Shown in pieces: positions 45,357 through 55,182 of a stretch of DNA of 64,000 nt. The translations under genes and the position numbers were made by a program. A model generated the notes under the pieces. That model was not told the DNA's origin. It saw only the letters and a list, made by a program, of their open reading frames with translations, and did no database searches. Numbering within the stretch: the stretch's first letter is position 1; each line of letters opens with the position of its first letter. This DNA comes from Neolewinella marina (GTDB lineage Bacteria > Bacteroidota > Bacteroidia > Chitinophagales > Saprospiraceae), in the NCBI RefSeq assembly GCF_002631205.1, contig NZ_PDLO01000001.1, forward strand, positions 682,001 to 746,000, in the 5' to 3' direction.

Positions 45357-46343
45357 ATGGAAAGAAAGGATATTCGCCGCATCGCCGTTTTCACCTCCGG
45401 TGGGGACGCGCCGGGCATGAACGCCGCGCTCCGGGCCGTAGTACGCACCGCCGCCTGGAACAAACTGCACGTTTACGGCATCGAACGTGGCTATGAAGGA
45501 ATGATCGACGGCCATTTCCAGCGGCTGGAGCGTCGCGACGTAGCCAACATCATTCAGCGGGGGGGCACCATGCTCCGCACGGCCCGCTCCAAGCGCTTCA
45601 TGACCCCCGAAGGCCGCCGGGCCGCCTACGAACACCTCAAGGCCTACGATATTGACGCCTGCATCGCCATCGGCGGAAACGGCACCTTCACCGGCGCCAA
45701 GGTGTTCAGTGAAGAGTTCAAGATCCCCTTCATCGGGATTCCGGGTACCATCGACAACGACCTCTACGGTACCGATTACACCATCGGCTTCGACACCGCC
45801 GTGAATACCGCCATCGACGCCGTGGACAAGATCCGCGATACGGCCGACAGCCACAACCGCCTGTTCTTCGTGGAGGTGATGGGGCGCAACTCCGGTTACA
45901 TCGCCCTGTACACCGCCATCGGCTCCGGGGCCAGCAGCGTATTGATCCCCGAGTCCGAAACCGACCTGGAGGACCTCAAGTCGGTACTCCGCAAAAATAA
46001 GGCCCGCGGCAAGCTGTTCAGCGTGGTGATCGTAGCCGAGGGCCACCCCATGGGCGGCGCCACCGGCATTGCGGAAAAGATCCAGCACGAACTGGCCAGT
46101 ATGGAGCCCAAGGTTACCGTCATCGGCCACCTGCAGCGGGGCGGTGCACCCACCGCTTCCGACCGTCTGCTGGCCAGCCGTCTGGGCTTCGCCGCCGTGG
46201 AGCTGCTGCTGCAGGGCGCGGAGAACATTGCCGTCGGCATCGTGAACGGTGAAGTGACGAGCATGCCCTTCGAAGACGCTATCACCAAGCAGAAGATTCC
46301 GAGCGACGAAATGATCCGTATGGCCAGCATCCTGGCCATCTGA
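45357..46343 (+). CDS. pfkA: 6-phosphofructokinase (ATP-dependent)
   Basis: This 328-aa glycolytic enzyme has the N-terminal FTSGGDAPGMNAALRAVVR (ATP phosphate loop), the catalytic PGTIDNDLYGTDYTIGFDTA (Asp base), VEVMGRNSGYIAL, and LGHLQRGGAPTASDRLLA-type (IGHLQRGG) end. It converts fructose 6-phosphate to the bisphosphate. The gap to the GlcNAc-kinase-like gene is only 6 nt. Confidence 0.97.
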   Translation: MERKDIRRIAVFTSGGDAPGMNAALRAVVRTAAWNKLHVYGIERGYEGMIDGHFQRLERRDVANIIQRGGTMLRTARSKRFMTPEGRRAAYEHLKAYDIDACIAIGGNGTFTGAKVFSEEFKIPFIGIPGTIDNDLYGTDYTIGFDTAVNTAIDAVDKIRDTADSHNRLFFVEVMGRNSGYIALYTAIGSGASSVLIPESETDLEDLKSVLRKNKARGKLFSVVIVAEGHPMGGATGIAEKIQHELASMEPKVTVIGHLQRGGAPTASDRLLASRLGFAAVELLLQGAENIAVGIVNGEVTSMPFEDAITKQKIPSDEMIRMASILAI

Positions 46344-46444
46344 TCGTGGGGGGGCGGAACCGGCGACTTAACATACAGTTTACACCCTGTGGTGAACTTG
46401 CGCCGCGGAAATAACCTTCCACCCCCACCCCAGTACCCCTTCGT

Positions 46445-47617
46445 ATGGATGCATCCTTGATTATCATGTGGACCGGCTTCATTTTAGCCGGCTACGCGGT
46501 CGTGGGCAACGACTCAATCCAGACACTGGGAACTTTCCTGTCCTCCAACGAAGACAAACCCTGGTACGTCCTGTGGGCCTTCGCCGGAACCATCCTGGCC
46601 CTCACCCTGGTGTACGGCTGGTCGGTGTACGACGGCGATGTCAGCTACGGCCGCCTGGAGAGCTACGCCTACGTAGAGGACATGACCTGGCCCTACCTGC
46701 TGCCTCCACTGGTACTGATGCTGCTGACGCGGACGGGCATTCCGGTATCCACCTCCTTCCTGATCCTGACGTTCTTCAAGCCCAAGGGGCTGATTGACAT
46801 GACCATGAAGTCCATCCTGGGCTACGCCCTGGCCTTCTGCGTGGCGATCATCGTCTGGCAGCTGGTAACCCGCTGGCTGGACAAGCATTTCATCAATTCG
46901 GAAATATCGGGACGGGAAACCAAGATCTGGACCGCCCTGCAGTGGGCGTCCACCGGATTCCTCTGGGGGCAGTGGCTGATCCAGGATTTCGCCAACATCT
47001 TCGTCTACCTGCCGCGGTCGCTTACCGCGATGGAAATCGCCGTTTCGCTGGCGATCCTGCTCGCCATGCTGGCCTTTATCTTCTACAGCAAGGGGGGCAA
47101 CATCCAGAAGATCGTCAAGGCCAAGACCAACACGACGGACATCCGCTCGGCCACCATCATTGACTTTTTCTACGGCATCATCCTGCTGTTCTTCAAAGAG
47201 TTCAGCAACGTCCCCATGTCCACCACCTGGGTATTTTTGGGACTGCTGGCTGGACGGGAGATTGCCATCCGCTACCGCCTGGAGCTCGACGCCGAGCCCA
47301 GCGACCGCGACCGGGCCCGCCCGGCCTACATCGCCGGCGTGGTGCTCAACGTCCTGATCCTGATCCTGATCGGCTACGTGGTGTACCTCAGGGACGACAT
47401 CAACAACTTCGTCATCGTGATCATGGCCCTGGCCATGGTGGCCCGTGCCGCCCTGGCCTACCTGGAGACCATCCCGGGCCGGAAGAACCTGATGTCCGCC
47501 TTCCGCAACATCTTCAGTGACCTGGGTAAGGTGGCCTTCGGCCTCGTCGTCAGCATTGCCCTGGTGTACGTGATGCGGTACCTCACGACCGGCAGTTTCA
47601 TCGAAAACATCGGGTAA
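46445..47617 (+). CDS. PiT-like inorganic phosphate transporter-related membrane protein
   Basis: This 390-aa protein has about ten TM helices. Two repeated motifs recall the PiT family: GNDSIQTLGTFLSS near the N-terminus and FSNVPMSTTWVFLGLLAGRE in the second half; the first half also has GIPVSTSFLILTFFKPKG. PiT carriers are internally duplicated with GxNDVANSxGT and PxSTT motifs, so this looks like a divergent member. Substrate (phosphate or another anion) is inferred. It stands alone. Confidence 0.65.
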   Translation: MDASLIIMWTGFILAGYAVVGNDSIQTLGTFLSSNEDKPWYVLWAFAGTILALTLVYGWSVYDGDVSYGRLESYAYVEDMTWPYLLPPLVLMLLTRTGIPVSTSFLILTFFKPKGLIDMTMKSILGYALAFCVAIIVWQLVTRWLDKHFINSEISGRETKIWTALQWASTGFLWGQWLIQDFANIFVYLPRSLTAMEIAVSLAILLAMLAFIFYSKGGNIQKIVKAKTNTTDIRSATIIDFFYGIILLFFKEFSNVPMSTTWVFLGLLAGREIAIRYRLELDAEPSDRDRARPAYIAGVVLNVLILILIGYVVYLRDDINNFVIVIMALAMVARAALAYLETIPGRKNLMSAFRNIFSDLGKVAFGLVVSIALVYVMRYLTTGSFIENIG

Positions 47618-47629
47618 ACCCGCGGGGGG

Positions 47630-50437
47630 CTAGCGGACCAGGCCGATCAGGCTGCGGTAGTCGTCGAAGGGGGAGGTATCGTCCTTCATGGCCAGCAGGC
47701 TATCGTGCGGCAGGTCTACGTAAAGGTCATCAAGAAAGGGCGCGGTTTCGGTGCAGCGGATCTCCACCTGCCCTCGCTCGAGTTGCTCCCACCGCCAGTC
47801 GTGGGTAGCCAGGATCTTGCGGAGGGTGTCCCGTTGGATGACGAGGTGGTCCTCCTCTGCCGGAACGGTATCCGCCCCTTCAAAGGCCAGTTCGTTGCGG
47901 GCCAGCATCAGCGCATCGCGCAGCAGGTAGTAGGCGGAATGCACCCGGCTGCTCCCCTGCTGCCGCAGGAATTCAGCGTAGAGGGCCAGCTGGATATCCC
48001 CTCCGTTGCGCAGCAGGTTGCGGAAGGTCGTCTTGCCCCGCCACTTCAGGTCGACCACGGCCGTTTCCAGGCTTCCGTCGGCGGCCGTCCGCTCCAGTAC
48101 CAGGTCGGCGCGGCCCAATACCCACTGTCCGCTGCGGGTTTCAAGCCAGCCTTCGACCTCTTCCTCGGATCCACGAACCTTCCAGCCATTCTGCTGGATG
48201 TAGTTGACCAGCGTCCAGGCCGACTTCTTGATCGTCAGGAGGAACTGCACCCGGTCGGGCTCCTGCCCGTACTCCAGCAATACGGCCCCCTGCTGCCGCA
48301 GCAGCCGGTCGGCGTTCTCGTTAATCCAGTGCTCCACCTGCCCCCGGCTGAAGGGGGTATCGGCCGCGGCTACTTCCGCCAGCAATTGCTCGACGAAGAG
48401 GTGGCCGAGGTTGCCCCGCAGCCGGTTTTCACTGGCGATCGACAGGATGGGCGTACCCCTCAGTCCGAGCTGGTGCCTGAACACCCACTTGTGGGGGTAG
48501 TACAGCAGGTCGTCAATCGAGGAGGGGGTTTCTTTTTTCCGGGGCCGCAGGGCATCCGGCCGGGCGATCTCCAGGTGGGGCACCGGCGGATCCAGGGGGC
48601 GGATGGGTACCGGCCGGAACCCCGGCAGGCGCAGGTCGGACAGCAAGCCGGTGGGTTGCCCCGCTTCGTCAATGTCGACGGTGATGGTCGCCAGGTCATC
48701 AGCAGAAAAGGCCGCTTCCAGGTCGCCCATCAGGGCGTGGGGCTCGACTTCCGAACCGTCCACCCGCCGCGGGATACACAGCAGCAGTTGGCGACCTGCG
48801 GTGAGGGCCGGCCGGAGGTTTTGCCAGAGCTGGAGGCGGTTGCGTTGCTCCGGACTGCTTACCCGGCACCCGCGTTCCCGCAGGTATTCGATTTCCGGCG
48901 GATAGTAGCGGCTGAAGAAGTAGACGGGGTCGGTTTCGACGAAGTCCCACCAGATCAGGCGCTCCAGGGTGCCCTGTCCGCTGCCGGGCAGGCGGGCGAC
49001 GGACGCGGGTGCGAAGGCGACCGGCAAGGCCCCCTGCTCCGTGGGCTGGAACTGGGTGGGCGCGGGTTGGTAGATCGTCCGCACCAGCCGTTCCACGTCG
49101 AGGTAGCTCAGTTCCGTTTCCGGCTGGGCGTCGAGCAGTTCGGTGGCCCGTTCGGCCTGGGCCGACAGCACCACCAGTCCGGTTTGCTCCTTGTCCTCGT
49201 CGTAGGCTTCCAGGGCCCAGTTGCGGAGGAAAACGAACAGACCACGTACGTCGGCTTTCGGCGCCCGCCCGTCGCGGGGGTAGCGGCGGCGGCGGAACCA
49301 GAAGTCGTACTGCTCCCGGGCCCGGCGGCGGCGGTTGGCGGGCACCTTGCGGGCCTCCATTTCGCGGAAGGACTCTTCCACGGCGTAGTTCCAGCGGGCG
49401 CCGAACAATCCGGGGGTATCGGCCAGGTGCTCGGCCAGCCGCTGGCCCAGGCGGCGGTCCAGGGGCTTGGCGACGAGGCTGACGAACTCCATGATGCGCT
49501 GTACCTCCACGGGCTCCCAGAGGAAGGCGGTAACCAGCTTCAGTACCTGCAGGCTCGGCCGCGCCAGGCTGGTCGACGGGATGCCCATACTGGGCAGCCC
49601 CTCCATCAGCATGGTCGTATCGAGGGTCTGGTTGCGGACCGTCATCAGCACACCGGGCCTCCACTGCGCGTTGTCGCGGACCATCCGCGCCAGGTAAGCG
49701 GCAATGTGGGTTTCCCGCTCGGCCCGTACCACCACCAAACTCCCGTCTCCGCTCAGGGTACGGGGGGCGGCCGCAGGCTGCTGCTGCTCCCCGCCATCCA
49801 GCAGTCCGGCGAGCTTTTGCTGCCAGGCACCCAGGTCACTTTCCGCCGTCGGCCCCGCCGCGGGTGGCGTATACCGGACCTGGTCACCGGCCGCTTCCAG
49901 GGCCGCCAGCAGTCGCTGCAGACCGGGCGGCAGCAGGTCGGCCGGCTCGTGGATCAGCAGGTCAAAGTCGGGGTGACGTCGCTCGTGGAGGGCGGCCAGC
50001 AGGGCCTGCAGGCGGTCGGCCTGGCCGGGCAGTAGCGCGAAGTCGTTATTGGCGTCCAGCAGTTGTTGTTCCAGTTCGTGGAGGACGGCGATGCGTTCCG
50101 GCGTGTCGGTTTCCACGGGGCGGGTGAGCCGGTAGCCGGCTTCCAGCAGCTCATCGCGGCGCGCCAGCAGGTCCTCGGCGGTGGCGAAGGGGTCGGCGGC
50201 GAAGGCGGCGGCGTAGAAGGGGGTGGTATCGGCCCGCTGGAGGTGGTGCTCGATCAGTTGGCGGTACTGCTCGGTGCGCAGGGCTTCCCGGTTGGCGGGG
50301 TTGCGCGACAGGGCGTAAAAATGCTCCAGGTAGCGGACGAGCCCCGGGTAATCGAGGTACAATTCGCCGGCGGCGGAGGCCGGGGGCTCGGGCAGAATGG
50401 GGGACGCGAAGCTGAGTCCGAGGTAAATCTTGGTCAT
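47630..50437 (-). CDS. PD-(D/E)XK nuclease, AddB/RexB-like
   Basis: This 935-aa protein has a degenerate superfamily I helicase-like N-terminal half (about 1-600; LVVVRAERETHIAAYLARMV, no intact Walker A) and a C-terminal PD-(D/E)XK nuclease (about 730-930) with GRADLVLERTAADG and VVDLKWRGK, the D-(x)-D-x-K active site. This is the AddB/RexB arrangement, one half of a double-strand-break-resecting AddAB nuclease. The partner addA is not in the window. The start at 50437 was chosen over a 26-residue basic extension to 50515. A TATTTTGC box ends 8 nt before the ATG. Confidence 0.85.
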   Translation of the reverse strand: MTKIYLGLSFASPILPEPPASAAGELYLDYPGLVRYLEHFYALSRNPANREALRTEQYRQLIEHHLQRADTTPFYAAAFAADPFATAEDLLARRDELLEAGYRLTRPVETDTPERIAVLHELEQQLLDANNDFALLPGQADRLQALLAALHERRHPDFDLLIHEPADLLPPGLQRLLAALEAAGDQVRYTPPAAGPTAESDLGAWQQKLAGLLDGGEQQQPAAAPRTLSGDGSLVVVRAERETHIAAYLARMVRDNAQWRPGVLMTVRNQTLDTTMLMEGLPSMGIPSTSLARPSLQVLKLVTAFLWEPVEVQRIMEFVSLVAKPLDRRLGQRLAEHLADTPGLFGARWNYAVEESFREMEARKVPANRRRRAREQYDFWFRRRRYPRDGRAPKADVRGLFVFLRNWALEAYDEDKEQTGLVVLSAQAERATELLDAQPETELSYLDVERLVRTIYQPAPTQFQPTEQGALPVAFAPASVARLPGSGQGTLERLIWWDFVETDPVYFFSRYYPPEIEYLRERGCRVSSPEQRNRLQLWQNLRPALTAGRQLLLCIPRRVDGSEVEPHALMGDLEAAFSADDLATITVDIDEAGQPTGLLSDLRLPGFRPVPIRPLDPPVPHLEIARPDALRPRKKETPSSIDDLLYYPHKWVFRHQLGLRGTPILSIASENRLRGNLGHLFVEQLLAEVAAADTPFSRGQVEHWINENADRLLRQQGAVLLEYGQEPDRVQFLLTIKKSAWTLVNYIQQNGWKVRGSEEEVEGWLETRSGQWVLGRADLVLERTAADGSLETAVVDLKWRGKTTFRNLLRNGGDIQLALYAEFLRQQGSSRVHSAYYLLRDALMLARNELAFEGADTVPAEEDHLVIQRDTLRKILATHDWRWEQLERGQVEIRCTETAPFLDDLYVDLPHDSLLAMKDDTSPFDDYRSLIGLVR

Positions 50438-50445
50438 GGGTGCCG

Positions 50446-50453
50446 GCAAAATA
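50446..50453 (-). promoter_or_regulatory. -7 box of the AddB-like gene (leaderless type)
   Basis: The minus strand reads TATTTTGC, one base short of TAnnTTTG, ending 8 nt before the start at 50437. Confidence 0.4.
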
Positions 50454-50469
50454 CGGAAGCCCCGGCGGG

Positions 50470-50850
50470 TCAGCCGCCCATTTCGGCGCGCATGCGGGTG
50501 AGCTGGGTTTCCCACAACGCTTTCTGGTCCTCTACCTCGTCGTCGTCGGCAAAGTCGGTCACGTAAACGATCGTTTCCCCCGTTACCGGGCTCTTCGTGA
50601 TGTTGAACTCGAGGTATTCGTCCTCGTCGTCGGCGTCCTCCCAGGCAAAGCGGACCATGTCGCCCTCACTGTCCTCGATAAGCTCGGCGGCCTCGGGGGA
50701 ACCGCTCCAAACAAAGGTGTAGGTGCTGTCGTTAATATCCACTTCATCGCAAAACCACCGCGTCAGGCAGGCCGGATCGGTGAGAAACTGGTAGACAATA
50801 TTCGGGGAGGCACGAAAAATAAACTCCGAAGTAAACTTAACACGTTCCAT
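50470..50850 (-). CDS. START-like domain protein
   Basis: This 126-aa acidic protein matches the START-like / SRPBCC fold (ASPNIVYQFLTDPACLTRWFCDEV at residues 14-38, a hydrophobic ligand-binding cup). It has no signal peptide. It could bind a hydrophobic ligand; the ligand is unknown. Its start is 13 nt after no other gene and upstream of the AddB-like gene on the same strand, and a TTTG-N20-GTATTTG element lies about 60 nt upstream. Confidence 0.75.
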   Translation of the reverse strand: MERVKFTSEFIFRASPNIVYQFLTDPACLTRWFCDEVDINDSTYTFVWSGSPEAAELIEDSEGDMVRFAWEDADDEDEYLEFNITKSPVTGETIVYVTDFADDDEVEDQKALWETQLTRMRAEMGG

Positions 50851-51007
50851 ATCAGGGGGTTGGCGGTAGTGGTGGCGGGCAAATACGGTATTTTAACTGA
50901 GACTACCAAAAGTTTATCGCCCCCCAACCTATTGTTTCTTCGCAGTGTTAATTACACGTTGCGCGGTAATCACCCTCCGGGGCCTTGATTTCCAACTATA
51001 TACCCCG

Positions 51008-51015
51008 TAATTTTG
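51008..51015 (+). promoter_or_regulatory. -7 box of the primary sigma factor gene
   Basis: TAATTTTG, a perfect TAnnTTTG match, with CTTG (50984-50987) exactly 20 nt upstream as the -33 element. It predicts a leader of about 22 nt before the ATG at 51043. Confidence 0.65.
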
Positions 51016-51042
51016 CGGCCACTTTCAGAAAACGTCCCCTAA

Positions 51043-51912
51043 ATGAGACAGCTTAAGATAACGAAGTCGATTACCAATCGCGAGAGTCAGTCGCTCGAAA
51101 AGTACCTACAAGAAATTGGTAAAGTAGACCTGCTGACCCCCGAGGAGGAAGTTGACCTCGCCAAGCGGATCAAGCAGGGAGACCAGATCGCCCTGGAGAA
51201 ACTCACCAAGGCCAACCTCCGCTTCGTCGTTTCCGTTGCCAAACAGTACCAAAACCAGGGACTTAGCCTCTCCGACCTCATCAACGAAGGCAACCTCGGC
51301 CTCATCAAGGCCGCCCAGCGCTTCGACGAAACCCGCGGTTTCAAGTTTATTTCCTACGCCGTATGGTGGATCCGCCAGTCGATCCTCCAGGCCCTGGCCG
51401 AGCAGAGCCGCATCGTGCGCCTGCCCCTGAACAAGGTCGGCAGCCTCAACAAGATCAACAAGGCCTTCAGCCAGCTGGAGCAGACCTTTGAGCGGGAGCC
51501 CAGCAGCGAGGAACTCGCCGAGCAGCTCGAGATCAACGCCGACGAGGTGGAAACCACCCTGGGCGTCGCCGCCCGCCACGTCAGCATGGACGCCCCCTTC
51601 GTCGAAGGGGAGGACAACAGCCTGCTCGACGTACTGGCCAACACCGCCACCCCCGGCACCGACTCCGCCCTGGAGTACAAGGAATCCCTCCGCCGCGAGA
51701 TCGACCGCAGCCTGGGCACCCTCACCGAGCGGCAGTGCGACGTGATCAAGCTCTACTACGGCATCGGCGTCGAGCACCCCATGAGCCTGGAGGACATCGG
51801 CGAGAAGTTCGGCCTGACCCGCGAGCGCGTCCGCCAGATCAAGGACAAAGCCATCAACAAGCTGCGCGGCGCCAACCGCAGCAAGCTGCTCAAGAATTAC
51901 CTGGGCAACTAG
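51043..51912 (+). CDS. rpoD: RNA polymerase primary sigma factor (RpoD/SigA)
   Basis: This 289-aa protein is the short Bacteroidota primary sigma. It begins [26 protein letters not shown] (region 1.2 with the phylum's characteristic N-terminus), then region 2 ([44 protein letters not shown]), region 3 and region 4 ([29 protein letters not shown]). No region 1.1 is present, which explains its length. It directs transcription from TAnnTTTG promoters. A terminator-like hairpin follows. Confidence 0.96.
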   Translation: MRQLKITKSITNRESQSLEKYLQEIGKVDLLTPEEEVDLAKRIKQGDQIALEKLTKANLRFVVSVAKQYQNQGLSLSDLINEGNLGLIKAAQRFDETRGFKFISYAVWWIRQSILQALAEQSRIVRLPLNKVGSLNKINKAFSQLEQTFEREPSSEELAEQLEINADEVETTLGVAARHVSMDAPFVEGEDNSLLDVLANTATPGTDSALEYKESLRREIDRSLGTLTERQCDVIKLYYGIGVEHPMSLEDIGEKFGLTRERVRQIKDKAINKLRGANRSKLLKNYLGN

Positions 51913-51963
51913 CCGCCCCAGTCCATTCCAATTTTGCTTTAGGGGTTTTACTTCCAAGCTCAA

Positions 51964-51997
51964 GCAGGGCCTTCTCGACGCAACGGGAAGGCCCTGC
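51964..51997 (+). terminator. Hairpin after the primary sigma factor gene
   Basis: GCAGGGCCTTC / GAAGGCCCTGC is a perfect 11-bp stem with a 12-nt loop, 51 nt after the rpoD stop. Only a weak T/A tract follows, so termination may be partial. Confidence 0.6.
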
Positions 51998-52016
51998 TGC
52001 TATATTAATCCGTCCC

Positions 52017-52556
52017 ATGCACCGTCGCAAACTTTCCCTCCACGAGCTCGGCCGCCTGTCGCCCCAGCAGTACTCCGCCGCGGAGAAGCTTCCCTTTTCC
52101 CTCGTACTCGACGACATCCGCTCGGCCAACAATGTGGGCAGCCTCTTCCGGACGGCCGACGGCTTCGCCCTCCAGCACGTCTACCTCTGCGGCATCACCG
52201 CTACCCCACCCCACCGCGACATCCTCAAGACCGCCCTGGGGGCCACGGCTACGGTGTCCTGGTCCTACCACCAGGACTGCGCCGAACTGGTCCGGGAGCT
52301 CACGGGCGGCGGCGCGCAGGTGCAATGCCTGGAACAAACCGCCCACAGCACCCCCCTGCACGCATTCCGGGTGGCCGACCCCCTGCCCCTGGCGCTGGTG
52401 GTCGGCAATGAGGTGTCCGGGGTCAGCCAGGCGGTGATCGACGCCGCCCACGGCACCATCGAGATTGCCCAGTACGGCACGAAGCACAGCCTGAACGTTG
52501 CCGTAAGTGCGGGGATGGCGGTCTGGGAAATCAGCCGCCAGCTGAGGGGGCAGTAG
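52017..52556 (+). CDS. TrmH-type (SpoU) rRNA/tRNA methyltransferase
   Basis: This 179-aa enzyme has the SPOUT knotted fold signature: NNVGSLFRTADGFALQHVYL, LALVVGNEVSGVSQ and the final SLNVAVSAGMAVWEI. It methylates a 2'-O-ribose in RNA using SAM; the target cannot be told. The ATG at 52017 is preceded by a hairpin. The extension upstream of it shares the hairpin and has no family similarity. Confidence 0.9.
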   Translation: MHRRKLSLHELGRLSPQQYSAAEKLPFSLVLDDIRSANNVGSLFRTADGFALQHVYLCGITATPPHRDILKTALGATATVSWSYHQDCAELVRELTGGGAQVQCLEQTAHSTPLHAFRVADPLPLALVVGNEVSGVSQAVIDAAHGTIEIAQYGTKHSLNVAVSAGMAVWEISRQLRGQ

Positions 52557-52643
52557 GCAGGCTTTTGCCGTGAAAGGAAATCAGCTATCTTTCCTCCCGC
52601 CCCAAGGGGCGTCACCCTTTCACATTTGCAAAGCCCATTCTTA

Positions 52644-53069
52644 ATGCAGCCTTTTCACCTTGCCGCCCCCGTTGACGATCTCGAAGCCGCCCGCCACTTC
52701 TACGGCACCGTTCTGGGCTGCCCCGAAGGCCGCACGGACGCCGAATGGATTGACTTCGACTTCTTTGGCCACCAGCTCGTAGCCCACCTGGCCCCGAAAA
52801 AGGAACAGCCCGACCACCGCAACGAGGTCGACGGCAAGCACGTGCCCGTACCCCACTACGGCGTGGTTCTGGAGTGGGAGCAGTTCGAGCAGTTTGCCCA
52901 GCGGCTCCGGGACCACGGCGTGAAGTTCGAGATTGAACCTTACGTACGATTTGCCGGCCAGGCCGGCGAACAGGCGACCATGTTCTTCTACGACCCTGCG
53001 GGTAACGCCCTGGAATTCAAGGCGTTCAAGGACATTTCCCGGCTCTTTGCCAAGAATCTGAACGGCTAG
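52644..53069 (+). CDS. VOC family protein (glyoxalase/dioxygenase superfamily)
   Basis: This 141-aa protein has two beta-alpha-beta-beta-beta modules as in the vicinal oxygen chelate fold: [20 protein letters not shown] at the start, and [12 protein letters not shown] near the end (metal ligands His5 and Glu in LEFK). The substrate is unknown. Its stop overlaps the convergent purM stop by 4 nt. Confidence 0.87.
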   Translation: MQPFHLAAPVDDLEAARHFYGTVLGCPEGRTDAEWIDFDFFGHQLVAHLAPKKEQPDHRNEVDGKHVPVPHYGVVLEWEQFEQFAQRLRDHGVKFEIEPYVRFAGQAGEQATMFFYDPAGNALEFKAFKDISRLFAKNLNG

Positions 53070-54244
53070 TCCGTGTACTCCTCTACGCCACCGGGGGTGG
53101 TGAGGCGTACCGACGCCTGTTCGCCGCCCGCCTCCACGTGGCCGATGATCCTGGCGTCGATGCCGAAGGACCGGGCCAGGTCGATCACCGTCTGGGCATC
53201 CCGTTCGCCTACGTAGGCTTCCAGCCGGTGGCCCATGTTAAAGACCTGGTACATCTCCCGCCAGTCGGTGCCACTCTCCTGCCGGATGAGGTCGAACAGC
53301 GGGGGGGCGGGGAACAACTTGTCCTTCACCACCCGGACGTCGGGGTCGATGAACTTGACCACTTTGGTCTGGGCACCACCGGTACAGTGGATCAGGCCAC
53401 TGAGACCGGGGCCCACTTCCTGCAGCAGTTTCTTTAGCACGGGCAGATAGGTCCGGGTGGGGCTAAGTACGAGCTTGCCCACCGTGGTTTCCACGCCGTC
53501 TACCGTGATTTTGTCGGTGAGTGCACGGCTGCCCGTATACACCACTTCCCGGGGCACTTCGGGGTCGAAGCTTTCGGGGTATTTGTCGGCGTACTCCTTA
53601 CGGAAGACGTCGTGGCGGGCGCTGGTGAGGCCGTTGCTGCCCATGCCGCCGTTGTACTCGTCCTCGTAGGTAGCCTGCCCGTAGCTGGCCAGGCCCACGA
53701 TCACGTTGCCGGGGCGGATGTCGTTGACGATTACCTCATCGCGCCGCAAGCGGGCGAAGGTCGTGTAGCCTACGTCGATGGTGCGCACGATATCGCCCAC
53801 GTCCGCGGTTTCCCCGCCCGTGAGGTGCAGCCCTACGCCTTGTTCGGCCATACGGTCGGCGAACTTTTGTGCGCCCTGGATGATGGTCTTGAGTACCTCA
53901 CCGGGGATGCGGTTCTTGTTCCGGCCGATGGTGGACGAGATCAGGATGTTGTCCACTGCGCCCACGCAACCCATATCGTCCAGGTTCATCACCAGGCTGT
54001 CCTGAACGATGCCTTCCCAGACACTCAGGTCGCCGGTTTCCTTCCAGTAGAGGTAGGCCAGGCTGGTTTTGGTGCCCGCCGTATCGGCGTGCATCACGTT
54101 GCAGTATTCGGGATCTCCGCCCGCGATATCGGGCAGGACCTTGCAGAAGGCTTTGGGGTAAAGTCCCTTATCCAGCCCCTGGATGGCGTCGTGGACCTCT
54201 GATTTGGTGGCGCTGACGCCGCGTTGCTCGTACTTCGTGGACAT
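53066..54244 (-). CDS. purM: Phosphoribosylformylglycinamidine cyclo-ligase-type protein (AIR synthase)
   Basis: This 392-aa protein has the AIR-synthase fold: [58 protein letters not shown], and the C-terminal [16 protein letters not shown] with [11 protein letters not shown]. It would close the imidazole ring in purine synthesis. It is longer than the typical 345 aa of Escherichia but close to Bacteroidota PurM. A TACCTTTG box ends 5 nt before the ATG at 54244; an upstream extension to 54271 is unlikely. Confidence 0.9.
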   Translation of the reverse strand: MSTKYEQRGVSATKSEVHDAIQGLDKGLYPKAFCKVLPDIAGGDPEYCNVMHADTAGTKTSLAYLYWKETGDLSVWEGIVQDSLVMNLDDMGCVGAVDNILISSTIGRNKNRIPGEVLKTIIQGAQKFADRMAEQGVGLHLTGGETADVGDIVRTIDVGYTTFARLRRDEVIVNDIRPGNVIVGLASYGQATYEDEYNGGMGSNGLTSARHDVFRKEYADKYPESFDPEVPREVVYTGSRALTDKITVDGVETTVGKLVLSPTRTYLPVLKKLLQEVGPGLSGLIHCTGGAQTKVVKFIDPDVRVVKDKLFPAPPLFDLIRQESGTDWREMYQVFNMGHRLEAYVGERDAQTVIDLARSFGIDARIIGHVEAGGEQASVRLTTPGGVEEYTD

Positions 54245-54249
54245 AGGCG

Positions 54250-54257
54250 CAAAGGTA
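54250..54257 (-). promoter_or_regulatory. -7 box of purM (leaderless type)
   Basis: The minus strand reads TACCTTTG, a perfect TAnnTTTG match, ending 5 nt before the ATG. Transcription should start at or next to the start codon. Confidence 0.65.
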
Positions 54258-54301
54258 GCCATTTTTGGCACCAGCCCGCGGGGACTTGACTTGCCCTTCG
54301 T

Positions 54302-55177
54302 TCAAGCGGGTTCGATGTGGATGAGTACCTCCTCCACGCTGGGGAAATCCTCCAGCAGCCGATCCTTAAGCCGGTGGGCCAGGTCGTGGCCCTGGGTGAC
54401 GGTGAGGTCGCCATTGACCAGGGCGTGGAGATCGATGTAGTACCGCATGCCGGACTTGCGCACGAAGCACTTCTCGGTTCCGAGAATGCCGTCGACGGTC
54501 AATGCCGAGGTGCGCACCGCTTCGATCAGGTCGTCGTATACGTGCTCGTCCATGATTTCCCCCAGGGCCGGCCGGAAGATCAGGTAAGCGTTGTAAAGGA
54601 TAATGCCGGAGGCCCCCAGCGCGGCCCAGTCGTCGGCGCTCTCATAACCGGGGCCACCCAACAGGGCGATGGTGATGCCAATGAAGGCCATGACCGAGGT
54701 GATGGCGTCGCTGCGGTGGTGCCAGGCGTCGGCGGCCAGCACGGTACTGTCCGTGAGGCGGCTGCGGCGCATTACGATGCGGTAGGAAACCTCCTTCCAG
54801 AGGATGATGCCCCCCAGCACCAGCAGGGTCCAGGGTTCGGGTACCTGGTGGGGCGTCAGGATGTGGTCAATGCTTTCGTGGGCGATCACGGTGGCCGAAA
54901 AGACCAGGAAGGCAACCACCCCGAAGGTGATCAGGGGTTCAATCTTGCCGTGGCCGTAGGGGTGGTTCTCGTCGGCCGGCCGCTGGGCGTAGCGTAACCC
55001 AAGCAACACCAGCAGGGAAGAGAAGATGTCGGTAGTGGACTCGATGGCGTCGGCGATGAGGGCGTAGGAGTTGCCCAGGATGCCCGCTACGGCCTTGATG
55101 ATGGCCAGCCCCGTATTGCCGGCGATGCTGAAGTAGCTCGTGCGAATGGCCATCTGTTCTCTGTCCATGGTGCTCAT
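54302..55177 (-). CDS. Cation diffusion facilitator transporter
   Basis: This 291-aa protein has the CDF pattern: six TM helices in the N-terminal two thirds, the metal site ALIADAIESTTDIFSS (D-x3-D variant of HxxxD/DxxxD in TM2), DAWHHRSDAITS in TM5 (HxxxD), and a cytoplasmic C-terminal domain with the HIEPA end. It exports divalent cations such as zinc or iron against protons. It starts 5 nt after the OppC-like permease gene and is part of the same minus-strand unit. Confidence 0.92.
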   Translation of the reverse strand: MSTMDREQMAIRTSYFSIAGNTGLAIIKAVAGILGNSYALIADAIESTTDIFSSLLVLLGLRYAQRPADENHPYGHGKIEPLITFGVVAFLVFSATVIAHESIDHILTPHQVPEPWTLLVLGGIILWKEVSYRIVMRRSRLTDSTVLAADAWHHRSDAITSVMAFIGITIALLGGPGYESADDWAALGASGIILYNAYLIFRPALGEIMDEHVYDDLIEAVRTSALTVDGILGTEKCFVRKSGMRYYIDLHALVNGDLTVTQGHDLAHRLKDRLLEDFPSVEEVLIHIEPA

Positions 55178-55182
55178 TTTGG

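Noticed and set aside
47705-50035. Long open frame (776 codons) opposite the AddB-like gene, and similar ones opposite the S8 and DUF349 genes and the giant gene
   Set aside because: Composition artefacts of high-G+C coding DNA: no recognisable domain, no promoter, and the opposite strand has a clear protein.
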